This document shows positions 55,710-64,000 of a stretch of 64,000 nt of DNA, in pieces. Source of the stretch: Clostridium homopropionicum DSM 5847 (GTDB lineage Bacteria > Bacillota > Clostridia > Clostridiales > Clostridiaceae); contig NZ_LHUR01000005.1 of assembly GCF_001263795.1 (NCBI RefSeq), forward strand, positions 62,001 to 126,000, in the 5' to 3' direction. Made by a program: the position numbers and the translations under genes. The stretch's first letter is position 1. Each line of letters opens with the position of its first letter. The notes beneath the pieces were generated by a model, which was not told the origin of the DNA, made no database searches, and saw nothing but the letters and a program-made list of their open reading frames with translations.

Positions 55710-57158
55710 TTATTCGCAAAATATCTCTATCCTATTTCTTCCCTTTTCTTTTGCTTTATATAAGGCTCTATCAGCATTACTTATTAAAGTTTTATATAGT
55801 GTATCTTTGTTAGGTTTCAAAGTTGCAAAACCGATACTTACAGTTATATATGGATTAATAGGTGAATTACTATTTAAAATTTTTAAATCTTCAACCTTTG
55901 AACGAATTCTATGAGCTACTATTTCAGCATCCTTTGTACTAGTCTCTGGAAGAACTATTGCAAATTCTTCTCCTCCATACCTACAAATTAAATCTCCTGG
56001 TTTTCTTAAACATTTTCGTATTTCCTTAGAAATAATTTTTAAACATTCATCTCCCTTGATATGACCATATGTATCGTTGAATGCTTTAAAATAATCTACA
56101 TCTATCATAATCATAGAAAAATCTATTGATGTACCAGAAGCATTTTGCCACTTTATTGACATATATTCATCAAAATATCTTCTATTAGGAATATTTGTTA
56201 ATCCATCTAAAAATGATAATCTTTTTAATTTTTCATTAGAAATCTTCAATTCATTTTCAATTATAACTTCTTTAGTAATATCTCTTCCAATTGCTACTAC
56301 CCCAATTATTTCTCCTTTTGAATTCTCCATTGGTGATAAGGATATTTGATAAAATAGATACTTATTATTTGCTATTAATGACCAATTATATACTACATGC
56401 TCTCCTTTCAAAGCTTTAATGGCTGATTCCTCATGTATCCTGTGATTTTGATCTGGAAAAACCTCTCTTATTTTTTTGCCAACAATATCTTCTTCTTTTA
56501 ACCCTATCTTAGTATACCATTTTCCAAATACTCCAGAATAGCTCAATTCTTTATCAATAGTAAATACCACATCTTCCATAGAATTTATCAAGGTACTAAA
56601 CCTAGCATTTGACATAAAAACTTCCTTTTGAATTTCCTTATTCTTTGATATATCTCGAGTTACTGCTATTAACTCTTTGACAAAATTATTGTTATCTAAA
56701 ATTCTTTTCATAGAGGTTTCAACCCAAACATACATACCATCTTTTCTTTTCATTCTATATTCCATCTTATATACATTTTCATTGTGAAGAGTATTCATAT
56801 GCCACTTCATTACAGCTTCTATATCCTTTGGATGTATATAGTCATAAGGACTAGTCCCTATCATTTCTATTTGAGTATATCCTAAAATTTCATTGATAAA
56901 AGGAGAGACATATATATATTCTCCATCTGGCTTATGAGAGGATATCATATCTGTGAGATTCTCTGCCATTATTCTATAATATCTAAGTTCTTTTAGATTT
57001 GAATTTTTTATTAATATTAATATGTCTCTATAATATTCAATTATTCTTTTACAGTTAAGTATTAACCTATTGTATATTGAATATCTACTAAAATACCATA
57101 CAATTATTAAACTAAAAACTATTATACTCAAAACGTTTACAGATAATTTTATTATCAT
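55710..57158 (-). CDS. PAS-PAS-GGDEF diguanylate cyclase
   Basis: 482 residues: an N-terminal membrane helix (~5-25), two PAS/PAC units (~65-175 and ~190-300), and a GGDEF domain (~315-480) with an active-site GGEEF (RYGGEEFAIVLPE, ~397) and the substrate-site motif DYFKAFNDTYGH. An RxxD inhibitory site is not obvious. Makes c-di-GMP. It lies 24 bp upstream of the response regulator gene, on the same strand, so it may be co-transcribed. Confidence 0.93.
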   Translation of the reverse strand: MIIKLSVNVLSIIVFSLIIVWYFSRYSIYNRLILNCKRIIEYYRDILILIKNSNLKELRYYRIMAENLTDMISSHKPDGEYIYVSPFINEILGYTQIEMIGTSPYDYIHPKDIEAVMKWHMNTLHNENVYKMEYRMKRKDGMYVWVETSMKRILDNNNFVKELIAVTRDISKNKEIQKEVFMSNARFSTLINSMEDVVFTIDKELSYSGVFGKWYTKIGLKEEDIVGKKIREVFPDQNHRIHEESAIKALKGEHVVYNWSLIANNKYLFYQISLSPMENSKGEIIGVVAIGRDITKEVIIENELKISNEKLKRLSFLDGLTNIPNRRYFDEYMSIKWQNASGTSIDFSMIMIDVDYFKAFNDTYGHIKGDECLKIISKEIRKCLRKPGDLICRYGGEEFAIVLPETSTKDAEIVAHRIRSKVEDLKILNSNSPINPYITVSIGFATLKPNKDTLYKTLISNADRALYKAKEKGRNRIEIFCE

Positions 57159-57358
57159 TGGTCTCCTCCTACTTTAAAGATTCCCAATTAAATCCTAGAA
57201 TTAATTATACTCTTACCTTCATAGGCTTTCAATTTTTTTAATTTATCTTTTTCTACAATAATATTATTAATTTATTGTAGCTTTTTTTGTTACTTTTAAT
57301 ATATTATAGGATATATACAATCGTATATATAAAAATTAACATCTTTGGAGGAAATATA

Positions 57359-57988
57359 ATGAATAACATTCTTAATAAAATGCTTAAGCTTATCTTTGTT
57401 ATTGCAGTGATTTTATTGATTTTTATACTTGCTGTAAAATTTACTTTTAATTTTAAGCCTCTATACTATTTTGAAATTGAAAATTCTAATATTGAAGAAT
57501 TCTCTGGCTTAAGCGAATCTAAAATAAAAGAAAACTATAACTACGTAATTAATTACCTTAATTCAGGAAATGAAGTTGAATTTAATCTACCTAGCTTACC
57601 CTTCTCTGATAAAGGTAAAATTCATTTTTATGAAGTTAAGATAATTTATAAAGCTTTAGATGTGATCCTAATTTGCTCGTTAGCAGTAATAATTTTATGT
57701 CTTTTATTTAATCGAAATTTTATACTTCTATTAAGACACGCTTCAATTCTTTTACTTGTGATTCCAATAACGATTCTAATACCATTTATAATTAATTTTG
57801 ACTCCAGCTTTACTTTTTTTCATAAGCTATTTTTCAGAAATGATTATTGGCTCTTTGACCCAAATGAAGACCCAGTGATAAATATATTACCTCAAGATTT
57901 CTTTTTTCACTGTGCACTTCTTATTTTATTAATTATATTAATAAGCAGTTTAATATTAAGAATAACTACTCGGAAAATCAAAAAATAA
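57359..57988 (+). CDS. Predicted membrane protein, unknown
   Basis: 209 residues from the ATG at 57359, with a TGGAGGA site directly upstream; the longer frame from 57287 has no ribosome site. Membrane helices ~10-28, ~100-122, ~130-150 and ~180-200; the region between the first two is charged. It resembles the TIGR01906-type integral membrane family in layout; I do not assign a function. Ends before a bidirectional terminator. Confidence 0.75.
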   Translation: MNNILNKMLKLIFVIAVILLIFILAVKFTFNFKPLYYFEIENSNIEEFSGLSESKIKENYNYVINYLNSGNEVEFNLPSLPFSDKGKIHFYEVKIIYKALDVILICSLAVIILCLLFNRNFILLLRHASILLLVIPITILIPFIINFDSSFTFFHKLFFRNDYWLFDPNEDPVINILPQDFFFHCALLILLIILISSLILRITTRKIKK

Positions 57989-57990
57989 AT

Positions 57991-58039
57991 AGCTATGTTT
58001 TAAGGAATATATAATAATTTTACTCCTTAAAACATAGCT
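57991..58039. terminator. Bidirectional terminator
   Basis: AGCTATGTTTTAAGGA pairs with TCCTTAAAACATAGCT, a 16-bp stem, between convergent genes. Confidence 0.85.
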
Positions 58040-58062
58040 TAACTCTAAATCCTCTAACTATA

Positions 58063-58410
58063 TTAATCTATTATGTTCTTTGAAAAGAATGAGTGAAAGA
58101 AGTATTCCGCAACAGCTGTTATTACTCCTATTCCAACTAATGAAGAGAATTGAAAATTCTCTACAACTAAAAGCGCATTCATTAAATAAACAGTTAAAGA
58201 AGCCATAAAACCTTCTAAAATTGAGGTTATTATACTTCCATATTGATTATAGATATAAATATCTCCCATGAAATAATTTATTACTGTAGCTATTACAGCA
58301 AATAAAATTACTCGTGAAAATGAACTACCTTCTACTATTCCTAATACTGCAAACCCGATTACACAATACAAAACAAACTTTATTGCAAATGTCTTCCAAG
58401 AATGATTCAT
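58063..58410 (-). CDS. DUF2512 (YndM-like) small membrane protein
   Basis: 115 residues, four membrane helices spread over the length, with the YndM/DUF2512 pattern (FVLYCVIGFAVLGI near the start, NYFMGDIYI in helix 2-3). Family role is unknown; it is often found in spore formers. ATG after GGAGG. Confidence 0.7.
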   Translation of the reverse strand: MNHSWKTFAIKFVLYCVIGFAVLGIVEGSSFSRVILFAVIATVINYFMGDIYIYNQYGSIITSILEGFMASLTVYLMNALLVVENFQFSSLVGIGVITAVAEYFFHSFFSKNIID

Positions 58411-58524
58411 AAGTAAACCTCCATTTTTTAAGTATCATTGTATTATTTATCAATTTCTTTATTAACAGTTTAATATACAATAAATTTATTGTAAATACCA
58501 TCTATTATCTGTGTATTAGAGACT

Positions 58525-60702
58525 TTACATAGCAAATAAAATTTTCTCACCATAAATTAGCTTTTCACATTCTTCCGGTGGCACTGGTTTACTATATAAG
58601 AATCCTTGAATTTCATTACAACCTTTGTTCTTTAAAAACTCTAATTGAGTTTCTGTTTCAACTCCTTCTGCTGTAACATTTAAGTCAAGATTTTTTCCTA
58701 ACATAATAATAGTATTAACAATTGCTGTATTTTTTTTATCATCACTAATATCTCTTACAAAGGAAGCATCTATTTTCAGCGTATCAATCTTAAAGTTTTT
58801 CAAATAATTTAATGATGAAAATCCTGTTCCAAAATCATCTAAGGATACATGAACACCCATCTCTTTTAATTTTCCAAGAGTTTCCATAGTGCCTTTTAAA
58901 TCTTTTATAATTATACCTTCAGTTATTTCTAATTCTAGCCACTCAGATGATAATCCACTCTCATCTAAAATAGCTCCAATTTTGTCCACTAAATCTTGTT
59001 GGATAAACTGCATAGCAGATAAGTTAACTGACACTCTAATAGGTTTATGTCCTGCATCTTGCCATTGTTTGTTTTGCATGCAAGCTGTTCTAAGTACCCA
59101 CTCTCCAATAGGAACTATAAGACCAGATTCCTCTGCCAGCGGAATAAATTCAGCAGGTGAAACCATTCCTAACTCAGGATTATTCCATCGAATAAGTGCC
59201 TCTACTGCAATTATTTTATCAGAATTAGCATCTACTCTTGGCTGATAATACAATATAAATTCTTCCTGTTCTAAAGCTTTTCTTAATCTATTTTCCAGTT
59301 TAAATCTTTCAACAGAATGCATATTCATTTCTTTTTGATAGAATAGGAAATTATTTTTTCCCTTCTCTTTGGCCTTATACATTGCAATATCGGCCTTTTT
59401 AAGTAACAAGTCTAAATCTTTTCCATCAAATATAGAAATTGCAATCCCTATACTAGTACTTATACTAAATTCTTGTCCATCTATTATGTAAGTTTCTTTA
59501 AATAGATTCACTATAGCTTCTGCCATTTTTGAAACCTGTTCTCTATTTTTAATATTAGAAAGAAGAATATTAAACTCATCTCCTCCTATTCGGCATACAA
59601 CATCATCTTTTCTTAAAATACTTACTAATCTATTTGAAATCTCTAATAATAATTTATCTCCAATATCATGTCCAAAAGTATCATTAATAAGCTTAAATCT
59701 GTCTAAATCTAAGAATAGAACCGCTAGCTCTGATCCGTCTTCCTCAGATTTTAATAAGGCATCATTTAATTCTCTATTAAACTTAAACCTATTTGGAAGT
59801 CTTGTAAGAAAGTCATGATTTGCTAGGTATTCTAGTTCATCATTAGCATTCTGAATTTCCTTAAAGTTTTCTTTTAAAATTTTAGAAGTAGATTTAAAAT
59901 TCATTATTAAGGTATCGATCTCTTTAATTATACTTCTAGGCCATTCTATAGAATCTTCATTTAAGATTTTTGATGGTAAACGTGTTGTTTCCTTGGCTAG
60001 CTTTCTTATTGGATAAGTTATTACCTTTGAAAATAATGTAGCTATTAATAAAGTGCTTATTATGGAAATCAAAATAATGCTTAAACTCCTAAGTCTTTCA
60101 TTATCTAAACCATTATTATAAATACTTATAAACAAATCTGACATAATTACTGTACCTAAGAACAATGTAAATAAAATTTGATTCAATGGTAAAGTAATAC
60201 TTCTTTTATTGTTTGCATAATAATTTCTTATTTTTATAAACATGAGTAACAGGTTCGCTAAAAATACGTTCAATATTCCATTTACGCCCTTATTTAAAGC
60301 TATAATATATGAATCATATGTATTTAAATTTAACACTTTATTATAAATTAATATAGTTAATGGCATGCCAATTAAAATCCAAAAAACACTATCTAATAAA
60401 ATGATATTTCCTATCTTTCTCTTTTGAATAACTGCAATAAATACTATTTCTAATGTATATAAAATAACTCCAAAAGGATGATTCCATAAGTAATATGTAT
60501 AACTACTTACAATTAGTGAAGCAAAAAAAGACCATCTTAGTCCATAAAAATATGATATTAGTAATACAAAAATACTTCCAAAAATAAAGTCAAGACCTTT
60601 TAATAACTTAATTTCAAGATAATTTCCCATAATCCCCAATAATGTTAATAGAATAAATATACCTATAAATTTAATATTATGCTTCTTTTCAGAAAAAACC
60701 AT
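58525..60702 (-). CDS. GGDEF-EAL c-di-GMP protein with membrane sensor
   Basis: 725 residues. About eight membrane helices in the first ~225 residues (MASE-like sensor), a HAMP-like linker (~225-290), GGDEF (~300-455) with intact GGDEF in CRIGGDEFNIL (~370), then EAL (~475-720) with EALIRW (~499), DDFGTGFSSL and KIDASFV. Both catalytic sets look complete, so it can be bifunctional; net direction is unknown. Together with the PAS-GGDEF gene it forms the c-di-GMP supply visible here. Confidence 0.93.
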   Translation of the reverse strand: MVFSEKKHNIKFIGIFILLTLLGIMGNYLEIKLLKGLDFIFGSIFVLLISYFYGLRWSFFASLIVSSYTYYLWNHPFGVILYTLEIVFIAVIQKRKIGNIILLDSVFWILIGMPLTILIYNKVLNLNTYDSYIIALNKGVNGILNVFLANLLLMFIKIRNYYANNKRSITLPLNQILFTLFLGTVIMSDLFISIYNNGLDNERLRSLSIILISIISTLLIATLFSKVITYPIRKLAKETTRLPSKILNEDSIEWPRSIIKEIDTLIMNFKSTSKILKENFKEIQNANDELEYLANHDFLTRLPNRFKFNRELNDALLKSEEDGSELAVLFLDLDRFKLINDTFGHDIGDKLLLEISNRLVSILRKDDVVCRIGGDEFNILLSNIKNREQVSKMAEAIVNLFKETYIIDGQEFSISTSIGIAISIFDGKDLDLLLKKADIAMYKAKEKGKNNFLFYQKEMNMHSVERFKLENRLRKALEQEEFILYYQPRVDANSDKIIAVEALIRWNNPELGMVSPAEFIPLAEESGLIVPIGEWVLRTACMQNKQWQDAGHKPIRVSVNLSAMQFIQQDLVDKIGAILDESGLSSEWLELEITEGIIIKDLKGTMETLGKLKEMGVHVSLDDFGTGFSSLNYLKNFKIDTLKIDASFVRDISDDKKNTAIVNTIIMLGKNLDLNVTAEGVETETQLEFLKNKGCNEIQGFLYSKPVPPEECEKLIYGEKILFAM

Positions 60703-60836
60703 TTAACCAACTCCCAAAATCCATACACTTAAATCTAGTAAATAAACCCACCGACAAAATTATATCAAATTTGATACTGTACTACAATAAAAATTAATAA
60801 ATATAAAATATTAAAGAATAAATATTAAATATTAAA

Positions 60837-60878
60837 AAAGGCTCTCAATTTTGTTAATTAAACAAAATTGAGAACCTT
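60837..60878 (-). terminator. Terminator at the end of the rnf operon
   Basis: TCTCAATTTTGTT pairs with AACAAAATTGAGA, extended by AAGG/CCTT, with a T-rich stretch on the minus strand. Confidence 0.85.
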
Positions 60879-60890
60879 CGTTAATATTAA

Positions 60891-61724
60891 TTATTTTGCT
60901 TCTTCAACTTGAACCTTTGGTTTTACAGGTTGTCTAAAATTAAGAATTGCCTTAGTTGGACATTTTTGTTCGCAAAGTCCACAATTTACACACTTACTGT
61001 AATCAATAACAGAAAGATTGTTTACCATAGTGATTGCTTCCTTTGGACACGCTTTTACACATAAGCTACAAGCAATACATCCAACAGAACATACATTTTT
61101 AACATCAAGTCCTTTAGCCTTAGAGTTACAAGTTACAAATACCTTTTGTTTCTCTGGTACTAATTCAATAATAGATTTAGGACAAGCTTTTACACATGCA
61201 CCACAAGCAACACAGTTTTCTTTATTAACTTTTGCAATTCCATCTACTATGTCAATAGCATTGAAAGCACATGCTTTAACACAGCTTCCATATCCTAAAC
61301 ATCCAAATTCACAAGCCTTAGCTCCTGTTCCTGGAACGTTCATTGCTTCTTGACAATCCTTTAATCCATAATATTCATACTTGTCTTTAGCTTTTTCGCA
61401 AGTACCTTGGCATTTTACATAAGCAACTTTAGGCTCAGAGCTATCAACAGTAACACCTAAAACTTCACCAATTTTTGCAGCTACAGGTGCTCCTCCAATT
61501 GGACAACAGTTTGGTGCAGCTGCACCACTTGCTACTGCTTCAGCATAAGCATCACATCCTGCAAATCCACATCCACCACAATTTGCTCCTGGAAGGCATT
61601 CTCTAATTAGAGGCACTTTAGGATCAACTGGTACTGCGAATTTTTTAGATGCAAAACCTAAAACTAACCCGAATAAAAGTCCAAGACCACCTAAGCTAAG
61701 TACAGGATATAATATATCAGTCAT
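60891..61724 (-). CDS. rnfB: RnfB, iron-sulfur subunit of the Rnf complex
   Basis: 277 residues: one N-terminal membrane helix, a 4Fe-4S domain (ANCGGCGFAGCDAY...NCCPIGG), and further ferredoxin-type clusters with CxxCxxCxxxCP spacing (CVACGACVKACPK, CIACSLCVKACPK, CVNCGLCEQKCPT). It accepts electrons from reduced ferredoxin. Last gene in the rnfCDGEAB order, before the terminator. Confidence 0.97.
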   Translation of the reverse strand: MTDILYPVLSLGGLGLLFGLVLGFASKKFAVPVDPKVPLIRECLPGANCGGCGFAGCDAYAEAVASGAAAPNCCPIGGAPVAAKIGEVLGVTVDSSEPKVAYVKCQGTCEKAKDKYEYYGLKDCQEAMNVPGTGAKACEFGCLGYGSCVKACAFNAIDIVDGIAKVNKENCVACGACVKACPKSIIELVPEKQKVFVTCNSKAKGLDVKNVCSVGCIACSLCVKACPKEAITMVNNLSVIDYSKCVNCGLCEQKCPTKAILNFRQPVKPKVQVEEAK

Positions 61725-61737
61725 TTGAATTTCCTCC

Positions 61738-62313
61738 TTATACTAGGCCTGAGAAGCCAAGGAATGCTATAGCCATTAATCCTGCTGTGATTAATGAAGC
61801 TGGTAATCCTTTTACTGCTTCTGGCATTTTATCGTTTGCTTCCATTCTTTCTCTAAGTCCTGCAAGTATAATAATTGCAAGCATCCATCCAAGACCAGAA
61901 ACAATACCGAATACTAATGACTCAAACAAATTAAATTTTTCATTCATGTTTATGATAACTGCACCAAGGATAGCACAGTTTGTAGTAATAAGTGGCAAGT
62001 AAATTCCTAGAGCTTTGTATAGGTCTGGCATTGTCTTTTTAAGAACCATTTCAACGAATTGAACTAGTGCAGCAATAACTAAAATAAATGCTATTGTATA
62101 CATATATTCAATGTGTAATGGCACAAGTATAAAACTATATACTATATATGATATTAATGATGCAAGTCCCATAACAAAGGTAACTGCTGCACCCATTCCT
62201 TTAGCTGTCTCAATCTTCTTAGAAACTCCAAGGAAAGCACAGATACCAAGGAACCTAGATAATACCATGTTTTGTACTAACAAAGCAGAAATTATCAATG
62301 TAAAAATTTTCAT
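61738..62313 (-). CDS. rnfA: RnfA, membrane subunit
   Basis: 191 residues, six membrane helices; RnfA/NqrE signature near the start (QNMVLSRFLGICAFLGVSKK) and LPLITTNCAILG. Part of the membrane core that holds a buried Fe-S centre together with RnfE. Confidence 0.97.
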   Translation of the reverse strand: MKIFTLIISALLVQNMVLSRFLGICAFLGVSKKIETAKGMGAAVTFVMGLASLISYIVYSFILVPLHIEYMYTIAFILVIAALVQFVEMVLKKTMPDLYKALGIYLPLITTNCAILGAVIINMNEKFNLFESLVFGIVSGLGWMLAIIILAGLRERMEANDKMPEAVKGLPASLITAGLMAIAFLGFSGLV

Positions 62314-62340
62314 TATCTATTCACCCTTCTTTCCTATCTT

Positions 62341-62943
62341 CTATTTTGAACTTTTTTTAAGTTTTCTCTGATTCATTATAGCCATCATTATTCCTAGAGT
62401 AATGAAAGCTCCTGGAGCAAGAATGAATATAAGTGCTGGGTCAACTGCCTTTGGCACAAGTTGAGCTCCAAATACTTTTCCTGTTCCTAGTAATTCTCTT
62501 ACCATACCTATAATTCCTAAGGCTACAGTAAATCCAAGACCTTGTCCAAGTCCATCAAAAATAGAAGATATTGGGCCATTCTTTGAAGCATATGCTTCAG
62601 CACGTCCTAAAATAACGCAGTTAACAACTATAAGTGGTATAAATATACCAAGTGATTTATTTAAAGCTGGAACGAAACCTGCAAGCAAAAATTGAAGTAG
62701 TGTAACAAAGCCGGCAATAACAACTATAAAAGCAGGTATACGCACTTTATCTGGTATTACATTTCTTAATAATGATATAACTAAGTTTGCTCCTATAAGA
62801 ACTACTGTGGAAGCAAGTCCCATTCCTATACCATTTTGAGCACTAGAGGTTACTGCTAGTGTTGGACACATAGCAAGAACCTGAACAAATATTACGTTTT
62901 CGTTAAAAATACCATTTTTTATTCTTTCAAATGCAACATTCAT
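62341..62943 (-). CDS. rnfE: RnfE, membrane subunit
   Basis: 200 residues; NqrD/RnfE pattern (FVQVLAMCPTLAVTSSAQNG and FIPLIVVNCVILGRAEAYASKN), six membrane helices. Its ATG abuts the end of rnfG with a 1-base overlap, so translation is coupled. Confidence 0.97.
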   Translation of the reverse strand: MNVAFERIKNGIFNENVIFVQVLAMCPTLAVTSSAQNGIGMGLASTVVLIGANLVISLLRNVIPDKVRIPAFIVVIAGFVTLLQFLLAGFVPALNKSLGIFIPLIVVNCVILGRAEAYASKNGPISSIFDGLGQGLGFTVALGIIGMVRELLGTGKVFGAQLVPKAVDPALIFILAPGAFITLGIMMAIMNQRKLKKSSK

Positions 62944-63566
62944 TATTTTTGACCTCCTTTTAGTTCAGTCTTAAAGAAGTCTACTGCATCATTAACACCT
63001 TTTGTTACCGCATTAGAAGTTATAGTAGATCCTGTGATTGCTTGAATTTGGTTATCTCCTGATGGAGCGGTTTTTACAACCACTAAAGGTTTGTCTGTTG
63101 GTTTACCTTTAAATTGACCTGAGAATTCTGGTTCAGGTGCTTTTGCTCCAAGACCTGGAGTTTCGCTATGGTTAAGAATTTTTATTCCTTCAACTTTTCC
63201 TTCTTTAGAAATTCCAACCACCATTTCAATTAGACCACCATAACCTTTAGTTGATATCTTAACTGTATATCCAACTGTGTCGCTTCCCTTTACTGCTTTA
63301 TTTACTTCTGAAACTGCACTGTCAGCTTTTAACTCAAGTTCTAATTTTTCTCCAGCTTCAGGGGTTTTTGATGCTATCTTTTGAAAGCTTTCTGCAGATG
63401 GTAAAACTTCTTTCATTGCTTCGTTGTTTGTTTTGATATTTTGTTGTTTTATTGGATCAAGAGTAATTTTATGCGCCCAACCTAAAATAAGAGCAGCAAT
63501 TGCAGTTATTATTAATAGTCTTATACCTAAAGCTATTATCTCTTTATTAGAAGTTTGGTTTTCCAT
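62943..63566 (-). CDS. rnfG: RnfG, flavin-carrying subunit
   Basis: 207 residues: one N-terminal membrane helix (~12-30) and an extracytoplasmic FMN-binding domain. The covalent-FMN motif ITGSTITS places the flavin on a Thr near residue 181, with HSETPGLGAK earlier as usual. Passes electrons within the ion-pumping complex. Confidence 0.96.
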   Translation of the reverse strand: MENQTSNKEIIALGIRLLIITAIAALILGWAHKITLDPIKQQNIKTNNEAMKEVLPSAESFQKIASKTPEAGEKLELELKADSAVSEVNKAVKGSDTVGYTVKISTKGYGGLIEMVVGISKEGKVEGIKILNHSETPGLGAKAPEPEFSGQFKGKPTDKPLVVVKTAPSGDNQIQAITGSTITSNAVTKGVNDAVDFFKTELKGGQK

Positions 63567-64000
63567 CTACTTCACCTCCCCAGTTCCAAATACTCTTTGT
63601 TTTACAAATTTATCTATTAGAGGTACAAATAAATTCATTATAAGAATTGAATAGGATACACCTTCTGGATATCCACCAAATTGACGAATAACCATTGTTA
63701 AAATACCACAACCTAATGCAAAAACAATTTGTCCTTTTTTATTCATAGGTGAAGTTGTATAATCTGTAGCCATGAATATTGCTCCAAGCATTAATCCACC
63801 GGCCATTATTTCAAATATTCCACCAAGTGCACTTCTTCCTGAAATCATTCCTAATACTAAAACTGTACCAATATATACTACTGGTATATGCCAAGTAATT
63901 ATTCTTCTATATAGAAGATAAGCAAATCCAATTAATAATGCTAATGCAGAAGTTTCCCCAATACATCCACCTACTTGTCCAATAAATGCTTGTCCAAGAC
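63567..64000 (-). CDS. rnfD: RnfD, membrane subunit, partial (N-terminus beyond window)
   Basis: Open to the right edge, about 144 codons visible, C-terminal part. Contains GQAFIGQVGGCIGETSALAL and WHIPVVYIGTVLVLG, the RnfD/NqrB pattern, with several membrane helices. The FMN-carrying Thr is in the missing part. Its stop is directly next to the rnfG start. rnfC is expected further right. Confidence 0.95.
   Translation of the reverse strand, partial: LGQAFIGQVGGCIGETSALALLIGFAYLLYRRIITWHIPVVYIGTVLVLGMISGRSALGGIFEIMAGGLMLGAIFMATDYTTSPMNKKGQIVFALGCGILTMVIRQFGGYPEGVSYSILIMNLFVPLIDKFVKQRVFGTGEVK

Noticed and set aside
57287-57358. Longer start of the membrane protein at 57287
   Set aside because: No ribosome site there; TGGAGGA precedes the ATG at 57359.

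Overview
The window is a low-GC, AT-rich chromosome segment of a spore-forming anaerobe, most likely Clostridium sensu stricto. The evidence is the codon use, strong AGGAGG ribosome sites, an Rnf complex in the clostridial order, a clostridial type IV pilus operon, an argS T-box and a laccase-type oxidase carrying a spore-coat-like (SPOCS/DUF3794-like) tail. The species cannot be named from the sequence alone.

Layout. (1) 1-12.5 kb, minus strand: a type IV pilus operon, read pilB, pilC, major pilin, pilN, pilO, three minor pilins, then a very large secreted protein with two von Willebrand A domains that runs off the left edge. pilM, pilD and pilT are not visible. Both gaps around the pilin gene carry 7-bp-period hairpin repeats. 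(2) 12.7-21.4 kb: two YprB-like RNase H-fold nucleases, a Fur-type feoA-feoB operon with its small Cys-rich partner, a CBS pair, T-box-controlled argS and a large DUF255 protein. (3) 21.4-30.4 kb: an accessory, scarred region. It holds an FAD oxidase and a multicopper oxidase bracketed by a ~205-bp direct duplication of the DUF255 gene head; a decayed fluoride-resistance locus with two fluoride riboswitches; an arylsulfotransferase-like gene; a GC-rich P1 peptidase that looks transferred; and an IS3 remnant. (4) 30.4-38.6 kb: a sortase and its likely substrate, a 2517-residue LPKTG surface protein with alternating repeats. (5) 38.8-42.6 kb: a glycerate locus (CdaR regulator, glycerate kinase, GntP permease). 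(6) 42.6-60.7 kb: mostly single genes. These are a DtxR/MntR-type regulator, thioesterase, ferritin-like protein, methyltransferase, MFS transporter, lipid glycosyltransferase, aldo-keto reductase, DedA protein, chemotaxis receptor, an HMA/UreH-like/cupredoxin metal protein, a two-component system, two c-di-GMP enzymes and small membrane proteins. (7) 60.9-64 kb: rnfB, A, E, G and part of D, the Na+/H+-pumping ferredoxin:NAD oxidoreductase.

How the parts may work together: the PilB ATPase has an MshEN domain of the c-di-GMP-binding type, and two GGDEF proteins lie elsewhere in the window, so pilus assembly is plausibly tuned by c-di-GMP. The pilus, its VWA protein and the sortase-anchored giant protein together make this a surface and adhesion-rich segment.

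The most unusual signals are: a composite palindromic element present as two inverted copies (18892-19023 and 27391-27515) that differ by exactly one 7-bp unit, one copy lying between the argS T-box and argS; related heptad repeats bracketing the pilin gene; the oxidase block between direct duplications; and the decaying double fluoride-riboswitch locus.
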